This document shows, piece after piece, positions 6,916-16,000 of a stretch of DNA of 64,000 bases. Origin of the DNA: an uncultured Agathobacter sp. Its GTDB lineage: Bacteria; Bacillota; Clostridia; Lachnospirales; Lachnospiraceae. A program made the translations under genes and the position numbers. The notes below the pieces were generated by a model, which searched no databases, was not told the DNA's origin, and was given only the letters and a program-made list of their open reading frames with translations. The stretch spans positions 124,001-188,000 of the forward strand of contig CAKRLV010000001.1 in NCBI GenBank assembly GCA_934359755.1, in the 5' to 3' direction. Numbering within the stretch: position 1 is the stretch's first letter; the number at the start of each line of letters is the position of its first letter.

Positions 6916-7611
6916 ATGAGCAGAATTTTATTAAAACTTAGCGGTGAAGCATTAGCAGGAGACAAGCATCATGGATTTGATGAGCCAACTGTTACAGTAG
7001 TGGCTAATCAGGTGAAGAAGCTTGTTGAAGATGGATTTGAAGTAGGTATTGTTATAGGTGGCGGAAATTTCTGGAGAGGACGTACAAGCGAGACTATAGA
7101 CAGAACTAAAGCTGATCAGATAGGAATGCTTGCTACAGTTATGAACTGCATATATGTATCTGAGATTTTCAGATCTGTAGGTATGAAGACAGCAGTTCTT
7201 ACACCTTTTGAGTGTGGTTCTATGACAAAATTATATTCTAAGGATAGAGCTAATAAGTATTTTGATCATAATATGGTAGTATTTTTCGCAGGTGGAACAG
7301 GACATCCATATTTCTCTACAGATACAGCTACGGTACTCAGAGCAATTGAGATTGAGGCTGAGGGGATTTACCTGGCTAAAGCGATTGATGGTGTTTATGA
7401 TAGTGATCCTAAGACAAATCCATCAGCTAAGAAATACGATACAGTATCAATAGAAGAGGTTATCGATAAGAAACTGGCTGTTGTAGATCTCACTGCATCA
7501 ATTATGTGCATGGAGAATAAGATGCCAATGTATGTATTTGGATTAAATGAAGAAGATAGCATTGTAAAAGCTTTGTCTGGTGAATTTACTGGAACTAAAG
7601 TTACTGTTTAA
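6916..7611 (+). CDS. pyrH: UMP kinase
   Basis: 231-aa hexameric bacterial UMP kinase (amino-acid-kinase fold), which phosphorylates UMP to UDP with ATP. The N-terminal ILLKLSGEALAG, the VIGGGNFWRG loop and the FAGGTGHPYFSTDTA substrate loop are intact and the length is normal. Position directly ahead of frr is the classic bacterial order (rpsB-tsf-pyrH-frr), here interrupted by the deacetylase and bactofilin genes. Confidence 0.98.
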   Translation: MSRILLKLSGEALAGDKHHGFDEPTVTVVANQVKKLVEDGFEVGIVIGGGNFWRGRTSETIDRTKADQIGMLATVMNCIYVSEIFRSVGMKTAVLTPFECGSMTKLYSKDRANKYFDHNMVVFFAGGTGHPYFSTDTATVLRAIEIEAEGIYLAKAIDGVYDSDPKTNPSAKKYDTVSIEEVIDKKLAVVDLTASIMCMENKMPMYVFGLNEEDSIVKALSGEFTGTKVTV

Positions 7612-7621
7612 GGAGGATATT

Positions 7622-8170
7622 ATGGATTTAAATGTATTCGAAGAGAAAATGACAAAATCATTATCTAACCTTGAAGAAGAATTTAGTGGAATAAGAGCTG
7701 GTAGAGCGAATCCACATGTTCTTGATAAGATAAGAGTTGATTATTATGGAACTCCATCACCAATTCAGAGTGTTGCAAATGTAAGTGTTCCAGAACCAAG
7801 AATGATTCAGATTCAACCTTGGGAAGCTTCTATGGTTAAGGAAATCGAGAAGGCTATCATTTGTTCAGATCTTGGAATTAATCCTACAAATGATGGTAAG
7901 CTTATCCGTTTGATTTTTCCTGAACTCACTGAAGAAAGACGTAAAGAACTTGCTAAGGATATCAAGAAGAAGGGTGAGAACGCAAAGGTTGCAGTCAGAA
8001 ATATCAGAAGAGATGCAATCGATACAATTAAGAAATCAGGAAAAGCTGATGATATTTCAGAAGATGAGATAAAGGACTTAGAGGATAAGGCACAGAAGCT
8101 TACTGATGAATATGTAGCAAAAATCGATAAAGCGGTTGAAGCTAAAACGCAAGAAATTCTTACAGTATAA
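7622..8170 (+). CDS. frr: Ribosome recycling factor
   Basis: 182-aa RRF, which with EF-G splits the post-termination ribosome. Visible family blocks: the N-terminal helix EEKMTKSLSNLEEEFSGIRAG, the RANPHVLDKIRVDYYG segment and the LIFPELTEERRKELAKDIKK helix. AAGGAGG at 7610-7616 sets the ATG at 7622; an open GTG at 7580 lies inside pyrH. A terminator follows, so pyrH-frr end a transcription unit. Confidence 0.98.
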   Translation: MDLNVFEEKMTKSLSNLEEEFSGIRAGRANPHVLDKIRVDYYGTPSPIQSVANVSVPEPRMIQIQPWEASMVKEIEKAIICSDLGINPTNDGKLIRLIFPELTEERRKELAKDIKKKGENAKVAVRNIRRDAIDTIKKSGKADDISEDEIKDLEDKAQKLTDEYVAKIDKAVEAKTQEILTV

Positions 8171-8177
8171 TAATTTT

Positions 8178-8209
8178 GGGGGCATGGCCAAAGGCACGTG
8201 TCCCTTTTT
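8178..8209 (+). terminator. Terminator after frr
   Basis: Hairpin built on GGG.../...CCC outer and GCC-AAA-GGC inner pairs between 8178 and 8204, followed by TTTTT. Confidence 0.8.
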
Positions 8210-8238
8210 AGCATAACACTGAAATTATGAGGTGAAAT

Positions 8239-8946
8239 ATGAATATACCTAAACATGTAGCTATCATTTTAGATGGTAATGGACGCTGGGCAAAAAGCAA
8301 AGGTATGCCTAGAAATTACGGACATACTATGGGTGCTAAAAATGTAGAGACGGTATGCAAAGCTGCCAATGAACTTGGAATTGAATATCTGACATTATAT
8401 GCTTTTTCTACAGAGAATTGGAACCGTCCTGAGTCAGAAGTCAGTGCTCTAATGAGTTTGTTAGAGAATTATCTGAAGAATTGTCTTAAAACAGCAGATA
8501 AGAACAATATGAGAGTTCGTGTTATTGGAGAGACAGGAAGGCTTTCAGACAAATTTCAAAAGCAAATTGAAGAACTAGAAGCGCATTCAAGCATTAACAC
8601 AGGGTTAAATCTCACTATCGCAATTAATTATGGAAGCCGCGATGAAATGATTAGAGCAATGAAAAATGTATATAAAGATTGTAATAAAGGCAAGCTGGAT
8701 ATAGATAGTCTTAATGAGGAGATTTTCTCATCATATCTTGATACAAAAGATATTCCAGATCCAGATTTGCTTATCCGTACAAGTGGTGAGCAGCGATTGT
8801 CTAATTATTTATTATGGCAGCTCGCATATAGTGAGTTTTATTTTACTGATGTGCCTTGGCCGGATTTTCATAAGAAAGAGCTTGAATTGGCAATTGAAGC
8901 ATACAATAAAAGAGATAGAAGATTTGGAGCACTCAAAGAAGAGTAA
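8239..8946 (+). CDS. uppS: Undecaprenyl diphosphate synthase (isoprenyl transferase)
   Basis: 235-aa cis-prenyltransferase making the C55 lipid carrier for peptidoglycan from FPP and IPP. Signatures: HVAIILDGNGRWAKSKG at the N-terminus (catalytic Asp in LDGNGRW), the YLTLYAFSTENWNRP block, and the C-terminal DLLIRTSGEQRLSNYLLWQ motif. It begins an isoprenoid/phospholipid cluster; cdsA starts 13 bp downstream. Confidence 0.98.
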   Translation: MNIPKHVAIILDGNGRWAKSKGMPRNYGHTMGAKNVETVCKAANELGIEYLTLYAFSTENWNRPESEVSALMSLLENYLKNCLKTADKNNMRVRVIGETGRLSDKFQKQIEELEAHSSINTGLNLTIAINYGSRDEMIRAMKNVYKDCNKGKLDIDSLNEEIFSSYLDTKDIPDPDLLIRTSGEQRLSNYLLWQLAYSEFYFTDVPWPDFHKKELELAIEAYNKRDRRFGALKEE

Positions 8947-8959
8947 TTAGGAGGATAGT

Positions 8960-9769
8960 ATGTTTAAGACACGATTAATAAGTGGTATAATCTTAGTTAT
9001 TTTAGCTGTATTATTTATATGCCTTGGTGGCAATGTTTTGCTATCGGTTACTGCTTTGATTTCTCTGATTGGAATGTTTGAAATATATAGAGTATTCAAA
9101 ATAGAAAAAGAATTTTTGTCAATTGTAGGTTATATAGCTGCTATTATATTTTATTTGAATTTGCATCTTAGATTTATACCAGATATACTTATATTTGTCT
9201 TTGGATTTATGATTGTGCTTATGTTTGTCTATGTATTTTCGTATCCTAAATACAATGCTGCTAACATTATGAGTGTATTTTTTGGCTTATTTTATGTAGC
9301 AGGTATGCTTTCATATATTTATCAGATTAGAATGTTAAAAGGTGGCTTATATCTTGCATTTTTGATTTTTATATGTTCATGGGGATGCGACACATGTGCT
9401 TACTGTGTTGGAATGCTTATTGGCAAGCATAAAATGTCTCCTAAGTTAAGTCCAAAGAAGTCTATAGAAGGTGCTGTAGGTGGTGTAGTTGGTACAGGAT
9501 TATTAACAGCTTTATATTGTTATATATTTAGGGCTGCACTTGAGATTGATGTAAAAGAGATAGTAATTCTTGCTATTGCATCAGGTGTCTGTGGTCTTAT
9601 ATCTATGGTTGGAGATTTGACAGCATCTGCAATCAAAAGAAATTATGATATCAAAGATTATGGAACCTTGATTCCAGGACATGGTGGAATTATGGATAGA
9701 TTTGACAGTATGATAATAACTGCACCTATTATTTATTATATGGCAGTATTCGTTCTCAAAAGTGTATAA
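8960..9769 (+). CDS. cdsA: Phosphatidate cytidylyltransferase
   Basis: 269-aa polytopic membrane enzyme that makes CDP-diacylglycerol from phosphatidic acid and CTP. At least seven hydrophobic segments are visible, plus the CdsA family motifs: the SPKKSIEGAVGG block and the GDLTASAIKRNYDIKDYG to PGHGGIMDRFDSM signature at the C-terminus. It lies between uppS and dxr, as in many Firmicutes. Confidence 0.97.
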   Translation: MFKTRLISGIILVILAVLFICLGGNVLLSVTALISLIGMFEIYRVFKIEKEFLSIVGYIAAIIFYLNLHLRFIPDILIFVFGFMIVLMFVYVFSYPKYNAANIMSVFFGLFYVAGMLSYIYQIRMLKGGLYLAFLIFICSWGCDTCAYCVGMLIGKHKMSPKLSPKKSIEGAVGGVVGTGLLTALYCYIFRAALEIDVKEIVILAIASGVCGLISMVGDLTASAIKRNYDIKDYGTLIPGHGGIMDRFDSMIITAPIIYYMAVFVLKSV

Positions 9770-9796
9770 TTGGATAACATATTTAGGAGATGACTT

Positions 9797-10939
9797 ATGA
9801 AAAAGATAGCAATACTTGGTTCTACAGGCTCAATCGGAACACAGACATTAGATGTTGTTGCCGAGCATGGCGATATAGAAGTTGTAGCAATGTCGTGTGG
9901 AAGAAATATAAGTTTATTCGAGAAACAAATAAGGCAATTTCGTCCTAAACTAGTAAGTGTGTGGAGCGAAGAGGATGCCAAAAGGCTAAAATTGAAATTG
10001 GCGGATATGGATATAATTGTTGAGAATGGGATGGATGGACTTATAGATGTAGCTGTTTATAAGGAAGCTCAGATTCTTGTCACTGCAATAGTTGGAATGT
10101 TAGGAATACGTCCAACTATTGCGGCAATAAAGGCAGGTAAAGATATTGCTCTTGCTAATAAAGAAACTTTAGTTACAGCAGGACATATCATTATACCTCT
10201 CGCAAAAGAAAATAATGTATCAATTCTGCCTGTTGACAGTGAACATAGTGCAATTTTTCAATCATTGCAGGGAGAACAACACAACAAAATAAATAGAATT
10301 TTACTAACAGCTTCTGGTGGACCGTTTAGGGGATATACTCTGGATGAGCTTAAGGATATTAAAGTGGAAGATGCTTTAAAACACCCAAACTGGTCAATGG
10401 GAAGAAAAATTACAATTGATTCATCTACTCTTGTAAATAAGGGGCTTGAAGTTATGGAGGCCAAATGGCTGTTTGGTGTTGAACCAGAACAGATACAGGT
10501 TGTTGTACATCCACAGAGCGTTATCCATTCTGCTGTGGAATATGAGGATGGGGCTGTAATTGCGCAGCTTGGAACACCTGATATGAGATTACCAATTCAG
10601 TATGCTTTATATTATCCGAACAGAAGGAGCTTATCAGGCGAGAAGCTGGATTTGTTTAAACTGGCAAGTATGACTTTTGAAAAGCCTGATACAGATACCT
10701 TTAAGGGATTAAAGCTTGCATATGATGCAATGAAAAAAGGCGGAAATATTCCTACTGCATTTAACGCAGCTAATGAGAGGGCTGTTGCGCTTTTCCTGGA
10801 TCACAAAATCAAATATCTGGATATTGTTGATATAATAGAAAAGTCGATGAATGAATGTAGTTTTATTGATAATCCATCAGTAGATGAGATATTAGACACA
10901 GAAAATACTGTCTATGAATATATAGACGAAAGGTGGTAG
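9797..10939 (+). CDS. dxr: 1-deoxy-D-xylulose-5-phosphate reductoisomerase
   Basis: 380-aa NADPH-dependent DXR, the committing MEP-pathway step, target of fosmidomycin. N-terminal dinucleotide fold (IAILGSTGSIGTQTLDVV), the ALANKETLV loop, the metal-binding VDSEHSAIFQSL segment and the LTASGGPFRGYTLDEL block are all present. Length is normal. The rseP gene begins just after its stop. Confidence 0.98.
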   Translation: MKKIAILGSTGSIGTQTLDVVAEHGDIEVVAMSCGRNISLFEKQIRQFRPKLVSVWSEEDAKRLKLKLADMDIIVENGMDGLIDVAVYKEAQILVTAIVGMLGIRPTIAAIKAGKDIALANKETLVTAGHIIIPLAKENNVSILPVDSEHSAIFQSLQGEQHNKINRILLTASGGPFRGYTLDELKDIKVEDALKHPNWSMGRKITIDSSTLVNKGLEVMEAKWLFGVEPEQIQVVVHPQSVIHSAVEYEDGAVIAQLGTPDMRLPIQYALYYPNRRSLSGEKLDLFKLASMTFEKPDTDTFKGLKLAYDAMKKGGNIPTAFNAANERAVALFLDHKIKYLDIVDIIEKSMNECSFIDNPSVDEILDTENTVYEYIDERW

Positions 10940-10941
10940 AC

Positions 10942-11991
10942 TTGAGTATTGTTAGTATAATTATAGCAATTTTACTTTTTAGTATAATTGTTATTTTTCA
11001 TGAATTAGGACATTTTTCGGTAGCTAAGTTAAATGGTATCAGGGTGACTGAATTTACACTTGGACTCGGACCAAAGATAATAGGTTTTACAAGAGGAGAG
11101 ACCAGATACAGTATTAATCTTTTTCCGTTTGGAGGAGCTTGTGTTATGGGTGAAGATGATACAGATGATACAGATGATCCGAGAGCTTTTAATAATAAGT
11201 CAATTTGGGCAAGAATAGCTGTTGTATTTGCAGGACCATTTTTCAATTTCATCATGGCTTTTTTGTTTGCACTTATAATTATAGCAAGCCTTGGTTACGA
11301 TAAGGCGGTTGTTGCAGATGTCATGCCTGGATATAGTGCAGAGAATGCTGGAATACAGTCTGGCGATGTTATTACCAGGCTTAACAATTATAATGTTCAT
11401 TTCTATAAAGAGATAAGTAGTTATTCAATTTTTCATGCTGGCGAAGAAGTGGAAGTGACATATATACGTGATGGAAAGAAGAATACTACTACACTTAAGC
11501 CGACGTATGACAAAGAATCCGGAAGATATCTATATGGTATTATAAGTGACAATAAGAGAGAAAAAGGCAATATACTTTCTATTGTTAAAAACAGCTGTTA
11601 TGAGGTTAAATACTGGATATATACAACTATCGAAAGTCTTAAAATGCTTCTTACGGGTGGCGCCTCTGTGAATGATTTGCAGGGACCTGTCAGAATTGTA
11701 CAGTCTGTCGGAAATACTTATGAACAGTCTATGAGCAGTGATGGTTTTTTCTATGCATTTTTAAATATGCTCAATTGGGGAATTATTCTGTCGGCAAACC
11801 TTGGCGTTATGAATCTGCTTCCAATTCCAGCACTTGATGGAGGCCGAATTGTTCTCATGGCGATTGAAGCAGTTGTCAAAAAACCGATAGTTAAGAAGAT
11901 AGAGGCGGTATTAAATGGTGTAGGAATTATATTACTTTTTGCACTTATGTTTGTTGTAATGTTTAATGATATTAGAAATATTTTGTTTTAA
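10942..11991 (+). CDS. rseP: RIP metalloprotease RseP/RasP (site-2 protease)
   Basis: 349-aa multi-pass membrane zinc protease that cleaves transmembrane substrates such as anti-sigma factors and signal-peptide remnants. The zinc motif HELGH lies in the first membrane helix, one PDZ domain spans about residues 115-185, and the C-terminal NLLPIPALDGGR supplies the third ligand. The likely start is TTG 10942, 5 bp after AGGTGG (10931-10936). A small acidic insert (DDTDDTDDPRA) follows the MGE motif, which is common in clostridial homologues. Confidence 0.95.
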   Translation: MSIVSIIIAILLFSIIVIFHELGHFSVAKLNGIRVTEFTLGLGPKIIGFTRGETRYSINLFPFGGACVMGEDDTDDTDDPRAFNNKSIWARIAVVFAGPFFNFIMAFLFALIIIASLGYDKAVVADVMPGYSAENAGIQSGDVITRLNNYNVHFYKEISSYSIFHAGEEVEVTYIRDGKKNTTTLKPTYDKESGRYLYGIISDNKREKGNILSIVKNSCYEVKYWIYTTIESLKMLLTGGASVNDLQGPVRIVQSVGNTYEQSMSSDGFFYAFLNMLNWGIILSANLGVMNLLPIPALDGGRIVLMAIEAVVKKPIVKKIEAVLNGVGIILLFALMFVVMFNDIRNILF

Positions 11992-12003
11992 CGGGAGATA
12001 AAG

Positions 12004-13059
12004 ATGGTAAGACATAAAACAAGAGAGGTTCACATTGGTGATAGCGTAATTGGAGGAGATAATCCAATTCTTATACAGTCGATGACTAACACAAAAACAG
12101 AAGATGTTACGGCGACAGTAGACCAGATTAACAGACTAAAAAAAGCAGGATGTGATATCATAAGATGTGCTGTTCCAACTATGGAGGCAGCAAAAGCGTT
12201 ATCACAGATTAAAAAGCAGATTGATATTCCACTTGTGGCGGATATTCATTTTGATTACAGACTTGCTATTGCGGCTATGGAAAATGGTGCTGACAAAATC
12301 AGAATAAATCCAGGCAATATTGGTTCAGTTGATAGAGTGAAAGCTGTAATTAATGTGGCTAAAGAGAGAAATATTCCTATCAGAGTAGGAGTTAACAGCG
12401 GTTCTCTTGAGAAAAATCTTGTTGAGAAATATAATGGTGTTACTGCACAGGGGATTGTCGAGAGTGCACTCGACAAAGTAAAACTTATTGAGGATATGGG
12501 ATATGATAATCTTGTTATAAGCATTAAATCATCAGATGTTCTTATGTGTGTAAAAGCTCATGAACTGATAGCTAAGCAGACTGATCATCCTTTACATGTA
12601 GGTATTACTGAATCGGGTACGATAATAAGTGGTAACATCAAATCTTCTATAGGTCTGGGACTTATCTTAAGTCAGGGAATAGGAGATACAATAAGAGTAT
12701 CTCTTACAGGAGATCCTTTAGAAGAGATTAAATCTGCCAAGCTTATTTTAAGAACTTTAGGACTTAGAAAAGGTGGAATTGAGATAGTATCATGTCCTAC
12801 ATGCGGTAGAACACAGATTGATCTCATAGGTCTTGCAAATAAAGTTGAAAATCTTGTAACAGAATATCCACTTGATATCAAAGTGGCTGTTATGGGATGT
12901 ATTGTGAATGGACCAGGCGAGGCGAAAGAAGCGGATATAGGAGTCGCTGGTGGAATTGGTGAGGGTCTCATCATAAAACATGGTGAGGTATATAAGAAAG
13001 TGCCAGAAGAGGAATTGCTGCCAGCACTGAAATACGAATTAGATCATTGGGGTGAATAA
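12004..13059 (+). CDS. ispG: 4-hydroxy-3-methylbut-2-enyl diphosphate synthase
   Basis: 351-aa [4Fe-4S] enzyme of the MEP pathway (MEcPP to HMBPP). The TIM-barrel starts with the NPILIQSMTNTKTEDV block; the cluster cysteines are in VSCPTCGRTQIDL and VMGCIVNGPGEAKEAD near the C-terminus. It sits between rseP and polC with tight spacing (2 bp to polC), so the operon probably runs from uppS to polC. Confidence 0.98.
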   Translation: MVRHKTREVHIGDSVIGGDNPILIQSMTNTKTEDVTATVDQINRLKKAGCDIIRCAVPTMEAAKALSQIKKQIDIPLVADIHFDYRLAIAAMENGADKIRINPGNIGSVDRVKAVINVAKERNIPIRVGVNSGSLEKNLVEKYNGVTAQGIVESALDKVKLIEDMGYDNLVISIKSSDVLMCVKAHELIAKQTDHPLHVGITESGTIISGNIKSSIGLGLILSQGIGDTIRVSLTGDPLEEIKSAKLILRTLGLRKGGIEIVSCPTCGRTQIDLIGLANKVENLVTEYPLDIKVAVMGCIVNGPGEAKEADIGVAGGIGEGLIIKHGEVYKKVPEEELLPALKYELDHWGE

Positions 13060-13061
13060 TA

Positions 13062-16000
13062 ATGACAAAGACGTTTAAGGATGTCTTTCCAACCTTAAAA
13101 CTTGATGATGAGATGTGGCATCTGTTAGATAATACAGATGTCACTAAAATAAGTGCGAATCATGATCATGATCATATTCGCATTTATTTGCGTGCCAGGA
13201 GATTGATTTTTAAGAAAAATCTGTGGACTATTGAAAATGAAATCCAAAAACAGATTTTTAGAGACAATAATGTTGAAGTTGCTATAATTGAATCGTTTGA
13301 ATTGTCAGAGCAATATACACCATCAACACTTTTAGACGTATATTTCGACAGTATGTTAAAAGAGCTGGAGAATTACAGTGTCCTTGAATATAATCTTCTG
13401 CGTACTGCTGACATGCAATTTGATAAACCGAATCATATGATTCTTACTGTAGACAATACTATAATTGCCAAAACCAGAACCGACGAAATTGTTGAATTTC
13501 TAGAGAAAATAATATGCGAAAGATGTGGAATGGATCTGATTATCCAGGTTGAATTCAGGGAACCGCAGGAAAGCAAATACAGAAAGAATTCGGTTAAACA
13601 GATCGAGCAGGAAGTTCAAAATATTATATCGAGAACAAAATTCGCATTTAATGAAGAAGATAAGCCAGATGAAAACAGTCAAGAAACTGATGAGCAGCCT
13701 AACAGCACTGAAAAGAAAAATTCAGAAGATGCAGGCAAGAAGAAACCAAAGAATGCTTCTAATAACACAAAATCATCTGATAATAAATCAGAAAAGAAAT
13801 TTGAAAAGAAGTTCGAGAAGAAAGGTGAATTTAGAAAGAAATACGACAATAATCCGGATGTCATTTACGGACGTGATTTTGATGAAGATGCAATCGAAAT
13901 AGAGAAAATTGATGGTCCTATTGGCGAGGTTGTAATAAGAGGAAAAGTACTTACTTTAGAGACAAGAGAAATACGAAACGAAAAAACTATTGTGATTTTC
14001 TCTATAACTGATTTTACAGATACTATAGTAGTCAAGCTTTTTGCACGAAATGATGATCTTGATGATATTTTAGATGGAATTGGACCTGGTAAATTTATTA
14101 AATTAAAAGGTGTTCCTAATATTGATAAATTTGACGGAGATCTTACTATTGGTTCAATCGCCGGTGTTAAGAAAATATCTGATTTTACATCAATGAGGAT
14201 GGACAACAGTGTCGAAAAAAGAGTCGAGCTTCACTGTCATACTAAGATGAGTGATATGGATGGTGTCTCAGATGTAAAAGATATTGTCAAAAGAGCAATG
14301 AAATGGGGACATAAAGCAATTGCGATTACAGATCATGGTGATGTCCAGGCGTTTCCAGATGCAAATCACACTGTAGATGATAAATTTAAAGTTATATATG
14401 GTGTGGAGGCATATCTTGTAGATGATACAAAGGATATTGTTTTTAATAGCCACAATCAGAGCATAGAGTGTGATTGTGTTGTCTTTGACCTTGAGACAAC
14501 TGGATTCAGCCCAGAGAAAAATAAGATTATTGAGATAGGTGCGGTAAAAGTTTCGCAGGGAAAGATAGTAGACAAATTTTCATCATTTGTAAATCCACAG
14601 GTTCCAATTCCTTTTAGAATAGAGGAACTTACATCCATAAAGGATGATATGGTTATTACGGCGCCATTAATCGAGGAGATTCTTCCTGAATTTATGAAAT
14701 TCTGTGAAGGTTGTGTTATGGTTGCACACAATGCTGATTTTGATATGAGCTTCATAAAGCGCAATTGTGAGCTTCTTGGTATAGAGTGCAATCCTACAAT
14801 TATAGATACAGTATCACTTGCACGAGTTTTACTTCCACAATTGAACAGATTTAAGCTTGATACAGTTGCAAAGGCTCTTAATGTATCGCTTGACCATCAT
14901 CATAGAGCTGTTGATGATGCAGGATGTACAGCGGAAATTTTTGTGAAATTTATTCAGATGCTGCACGATAGAGGACTTGATACATTTGGTCAGCTAAATG
15001 AATGGGCAAAATCGTCTGTAGATAATATTAGAAAAGCTAATACATACCATGCGATTATACTTGCTACTTGTGACCAGGGCAGAACTAATCTGTACAGACT
15101 AATATCTCTTTCACATATCAAGTACTATAACAGGCGTCCAAGAATACCTAAGTCTGAATTTGAAAAATATAGGGATGGCCTTTTGATTGGTTCTGCATGT
15201 GAGGCCGGAGAACTATACAGAGCAATTCTAAACGGCAGACCACAGGAAGAGATTACAAGACTTGTAAATTTCTATGATTACCTTGAAATTCAGCCACTTG
15301 GCAATAATGCATTTATGGTTCGTGATAAGGATTCAGATATAGCATCTGATGAAGATTTAATAGCAATCAATAAGCGAATTGTTAAACTGGGTGAAGAATT
15401 TGATAAACCTGTAGTTGCAACATGTGATGTGCATTTCCTCGATCCGGAGGATGAGGTATACAGAAGAATTATTATGGCTGGAAAGGGATTTAAAGATGCA
15501 GATGATCAGGCACCTTTATATCTTAGAACTACAGAAGAAATGCTTAAAGAATTTGAATATTTAGGAAGTTCTAAGGCAAATGAGGTTGTTATTACGAACA
15601 CTAATAAAATTGCAGATATGTGCGAACGAATTTCTCCGGTACGCCCTGATAAATGTCCGCCAGTCATCGAGAATTCTGACCAGATGCTTAGAGATATCTG
15701 TTATAACAAAGCCCATAAGATGTATGGTGATCCATTACCATCTATTGTGCAGGAGAGACTTGACAGAGAACTTAATTCCATTATTTCAAATGGATATGCT
15801 GTTATGTACATTATTGCACAGAAGCTTGTGTGGAAATCTAATGAAGACGGATATCTGGTAGGTTCACGAGGTTCAGTAGGAAGTTCGTTTGTAGCGACGA
15901 TGTCTGGTATCACAGAGGTAAATCCTTTGCATGCTCATTATTTATGTAAGCATTGCAAATACAGTGATTTTGATTCTGAGGAAGTTAAATCTTATAGTGG

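Noticed and set aside
13549..13902. Alternative plus-strand frame of 117 codons within polC
   Set aside because: It arises from the Lys/Asn-rich linker of PolC and has no start signal or family similarity.
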